Shown: positions 4,466 to 6,884 of the stretch, one piece after another
Numbering within the stretch: the first letter of the stretch is position 1
Layout of the letters: every line of letters starts with the position of its first letter
DNA from: an uncultured Lachnospiraceae bacterium
Lineage (GTDB): Bacteria; Bacillota_A; Clostridia; Lachnospirales; Lachnospiraceae
Reading direction: 5' to 3'
Assembly: GCA_910587905.1 (NCBI GenBank)
Contig: CAJUOF010000060.1
Location: forward strand, 1 to 6,884
DNA: 6,884 bases
Position numbers and translations under genes: made by a program
The notes under the pieces: generated by a model
Told to the model about the DNA's origin: nothing
Seen by the model: only the letters and a program-made list of their open reading frames with translations
The model's database searches: none

Positions 4466-6847
4466 ATGACGATCAAAGACATGGGGATCGGCCAGTCGGC
4501 AGTGGTGAAAACGGTCGGCGGAGCCGGTTCCCTGAGACAGCATTTTCTGGATATGGGAGTGATCCCGGGAGCGGAGGTGACACTTGTAAAATATGCGCCC
4601 ATGGGCGATCCGATGGAGCTCAGGCTTCACGGGTATGAACTGACTTTGCGGGTGGCGGATGCAGAGCAGATCGAGGTTGAGCAGGCCGGAAAAGGAGCAG
4701 GGACGACGGCGGGTGCGCCCGGTGTAGGGGAGCAAAGGTCCAAGGCATCTTTTACAAGGATCAGCAGCAGGGAGCATCCCGGCTTTGGCGAAGGCGGGCG
4801 CTACCATGTGAAGGAGGGGGAGAACCCTCTTCCCAAAGAGACCTGTCTGACCTTTGCCCTGGCAGGCAACCAAAACTGCGGGAAGACGACTCTGTTCAAT
4901 CGGCTGACCGGAGCCAATCAGCACGTGGGCAATTTTCCCGGCGTGACGGTGGATCAGAAAAGCGGGGCCATCCGGGACCATGAGAATACGCTGGTGACGG
5001 ATCTGCCGGGCATTTATTCCCTGTCACCCTACAGTAGGGAAGAGATTGTGTCCAGGCAATTTATTCTGGGGGAAAAGCCGACCGGGATCATCAATATTGT
5101 GGACGCCACCAATATTGAGCGGAATCTGTACCTTACCATGCAGCTCATGGAACTCCAGGTGCCCATGGTTCTGGCCCTCAACATGATGGACGAGGTGAAG
5201 GGCAACGGAGGCGCCGTCTATATCAACGAGATGGAGGCCATGCTGGGGATTCCGGTGGTGCCCATTTCCGCAGCGAAAAACGAGGGGACGGAGGAGCTTG
5301 TGAACCATGCCCTCCATATCGCCAGGTATCAGGAGCGGCCGGGGCGGGTGGATTTCTGCGGCCCGGAGGAAATGGGCGGTGCCGTGCACCGGTGCCTGCA
5401 CAGCATCAGCCATTTGATCGAGGATCATGCGAAGGCGGCGGGGATTCCGGTCCGCTTCGGGGCGACGAAGCTGGTGGAGGGGGACGAACGGGTTCTTGAG
5501 GCGCTGCGGCTCTCCCAGAATGAAAAGGAGACCATTGAGCATATCATCTGCCAGATGGAGGAGGAGCGGGGGCTTGACCGGGCGGCGGCCATTGCCGACA
5601 TGCGGTTTGCCTTTATCGAACGGCTGGTGAAAAAAACGGTGGTGAAGCCGAGGGAAAGCAAGGAGCGGGAGAGGAGCCGGAGGATCGACCGGCTCCTGAC
5701 GGGGAGATATACGGCGCTCCCGGCTTTTGCGGCCATTATGGGGCTGGTGTTCTTCCTGACCTTCAACGTGGTTGGCGCCTGGCTCCAGGATCTTCTGGCC
5801 TCCGGCATCGACCGGCTGGCGGTGTATGTGGATGGGACCCTCGCCGCCTGGAATGTGAACCAGGTACTCCATTCCCTGATCATCGACGGAGTCTTTAACG
5901 GCGTGGGAAGCGTTTTGAGTTTCCTGCCCATCATCGTAACCCTGTTTTTCTTCCTGTCCCTTCTGGAGGACACCGGGTACATGGCCAGGGTCGCCTTTGT
6001 CATGGATAAGCTTCTCCGGAAGATCGGCCTGTCCGGGCGGAGCATCGTGCCCATGCTGGTCGGCTTCGGCTGCACGGTGCCGGGAGTCATGGCGAGCCGG
6101 ACCCTTCCCTCGGAGCGGGATCGGAAGATGACCATTCTCCTGACGCCCTTTATGAGCTGTACGGCGAAACTCCCCATTTACGGATTTTTCACGGCGGCAT
6201 TCTTTCCGAAATACAGCGGTCTGATCATGGTGGGGCTGTATTTCCTCGGGATCTTCATGGGAATCCTGCTGGCGCTTCTGTTTAAGAACAGTATGTTCCG
6301 GGGGGAAGCGGTGCCCTTTGTCATGGAACTTCCCAATTACCGGATGCCGGGGGCGAAAAACGTGGCCAGGCTTCTCTGGGAAAAGGCCAAGGACTTCCTG
6401 CAGCGGGCCTTTACCGTGATCTTCGTGGCGACCATCGTGATCTGGTTTTTGCAGACCTTCGACATCCGGCTGAACGTGGTGACGGATTCGAGGGACAGCA
6501 TTCTGGCGGCTGCGGCCGGCCGGATCGCTCCCCTGTTTGCGCCGCTGGGCTTTGGCGACTGGAGGATCTGCACGGCCCTGATTGCCGGTTTTATGGCGAA
6601 GGAGAGCGTGGTCTCCACCTTGTCGGTGCTGTTCGGGGCGACGGCGGCCCTTATCTCGGCCATCACTCCTGCGGCGGCGGGGGCCCTCCTGGTGTTCTGC
6701 CTGCTGTATACGCCCTGCGTGGCGGCCGTCGCCTCCATCAAACGGGAGCTGGGAGGAAAATGGGCGGCGGGCGTGGTGATCGGCCAGTGCGTGATCGCCT
6801 GGGCATGTGCGCTCCTTACCCATCTGGTCATGGGAGTTCTGGCGTAG
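4466..6847 (+). CDS. feoB: FeoA-FeoB fusion, ferrous iron transporter
   Basis: A 793-residue inner-membrane Fe(II) importer with an N-terminal FeoA domain. GGGAGG at 4454-4459 sets the start. Residues 1-73 are FeoA (SH3-like: LDMGVIPGAEV, APMGDPMELRLHGYELTLR). Residues 74-125 are a low-complexity linker. The G domain has G1 GNQNCGKT (134-141; usually GNPNSGKT), G2 around GNFPGVTVD (155-163), G3 DLPG (179-182), G4 NMMD (239-242) and G5 SAAKNEG (268-274). The helical GDI-like part follows, up to about 410. From 415 on there are about eight to ten hydrophobic segments. The two gate regions carry the expected cysteines: GFGCTVPG (533-540), MSCTAKLPIY (563-572), and LYTPC (748-752) near the end. 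All key motifs are present, so it should be functional. No Fur or DtxR box is evident in the 70 bp before it. Confidence 0.97.
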   Translation: MTIKDMGIGQSAVVKTVGGAGSLRQHFLDMGVIPGAEVTLVKYAPMGDPMELRLHGYELTLRVADAEQIEVEQAGKGAGTTAGAPGVGEQRSKASFTRISSREHPGFGEGGRYHVKEGENPLPKETCLTFALAGNQNCGKTTLFNRLTGANQHVGNFPGVTVDQKSGAIRDHENTLVTDLPGIYSLSPYSREEIVSRQFILGEKPTGIINIVDATNIERNLYLTMQLMELQVPMVLALNMMDEVKGNGGAVYINEMEAMLGIPVVPISAAKNEGTEELVNHALHIARYQERPGRVDFCGPEEMGGAVHRCLHSISHLIEDHAKAAGIPVRFGATKLVEGDERVLEALRLSQNEKETIEHIICQMEEERGLDRAAAIADMRFAFIERLVKKTVVKPRESKERERSRRIDRLLTGRYTALPAFAAIMGLVFFLTFNVVGAWLQDLLASGIDRLAVYVDGTLAAWNVNQVLHSLIIDGVFNGVGSVLSFLPIIVTLFFFLSLLEDTGYMARVAFVMDKLLRKIGLSGRSIVPMLVGFGCTVPGVMASRTLPSERDRKMTILLTPFMSCTAKLPIYGFFTAAFFPKYSGLIMVGLYFLGIFMGILLALLFKNSMFRGEAVPFVMELPNYRMPGAKNVARLLWEKAKDFLQRAFTVIFVATIVIWFLQTFDIRLNVVTDSRDSILAAAAGRIAPLFAPLGFGDWRICTALIAGFMAKESVVSTLSVLFGATAALISAITPAAAGALLVFCLLYTPCVAAVASIKRELGGKWAAGVVIGQCVIAWACALLTHLVMGVLA

Positions 6848-6884
6848 ACGGAGAAAGTTTACTGTAAAAGTTTCCACTGAGAAA
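6848..6884. other. Non-coding tail after feoB
   Basis: The last 37 bases hold no gene or terminator hairpin. They are AT-richer than the gene before and contain the short palindrome TTTACTGTAAA (6859-6869). It is too short to assign; it may belong to the leader of a following gene. Confidence 0.4.

Noticed and set aside
6859..6869. TTTACTGTAAA as a repressor site
   Set aside because: An 11-bp palindrome at the window edge, with no downstream gene in view, cannot be assigned.
5024..6877. Long open frame of 617 codons on the minus strand opposite feoB
   Set aside because: It has no ribosome binding site or family motifs, is rich in His, Pro, Arg and Gln, and lies antisense to an intact, motif-complete FeoB. 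It results from the GC-rich third positions of feoB.

Overview
The window looks like one end of a contig from a Gram-positive anaerobe of the class Clostridia, most likely a Lachnospiraceae-type gut bacterium. This is an inference from strong GGAGG-type ribosome binding sites, fairly GC-rich genes, a FeoA-FeoB fusion, a DegV-family protein and small clostridial hypothetical proteins. No rRNA or other marker fixes the taxon. Bases 1-21 are not genomic: they match the 3' end of the Illumina TruSeq adapter, so real sequence starts at about base 22.

Every supported gene is on the + strand. From left to right: (1) the C-terminal end of a CobW/COG0523 (G3E) metallochaperone GTPase, starting inside a His/Cys-rich linker built of 54-bp tandem repeats (23-436); (2) a 158-bp spacer holding a nested palindrome (466-570); (3) a diverged CobW-like GTPase with an extra C-terminal domain that resembles DUF1980 (595-1539); (4) an MBL-fold hydrolase of the COG1237 type (1582-2397); (5) a 58-aa six-cysteine protein (2403-2579); (6) a 183-bp spacer with one complete and one half copy of a palindromic repeat; (7) an alpha/beta hydrolase whose last codons lie in a third, inverted copy of that repeat (2763-3476); (8) a DegV/FakB-like fatty-acid-binding protein (3538-4395); (9) a FeoA-FeoB ferrous iron transporter (4466-6847). 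The last 37 bases are non-coding.

The gene content has a metal theme: two G3E GTPases, a metal-dependent hydrolase, a Cys-rich small protein and an Fe(II) importer. Short gaps (5-70 bp) suggest co-transcription of some neighbours, for example 595-2579, but no clear promoter or rho-independent terminator could be identified. The hydrolase and DegV protein are probably lipid-related neighbours rather than part of a metal pathway.

The most unusual feature is the repeat family at 2584-2667, 2686-2738 and 3438-3518. A core of about 40 nt is almost identical between copies. In the two complete copies it is enclosed by long, perfectly complementary arms whose sequences are different. This conserved-core, variable-stem design was not recognised as any named element. 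The second notable feature is the CobW-like/DUF1980-like fusion, which lacks the usual CxCC metal motif.
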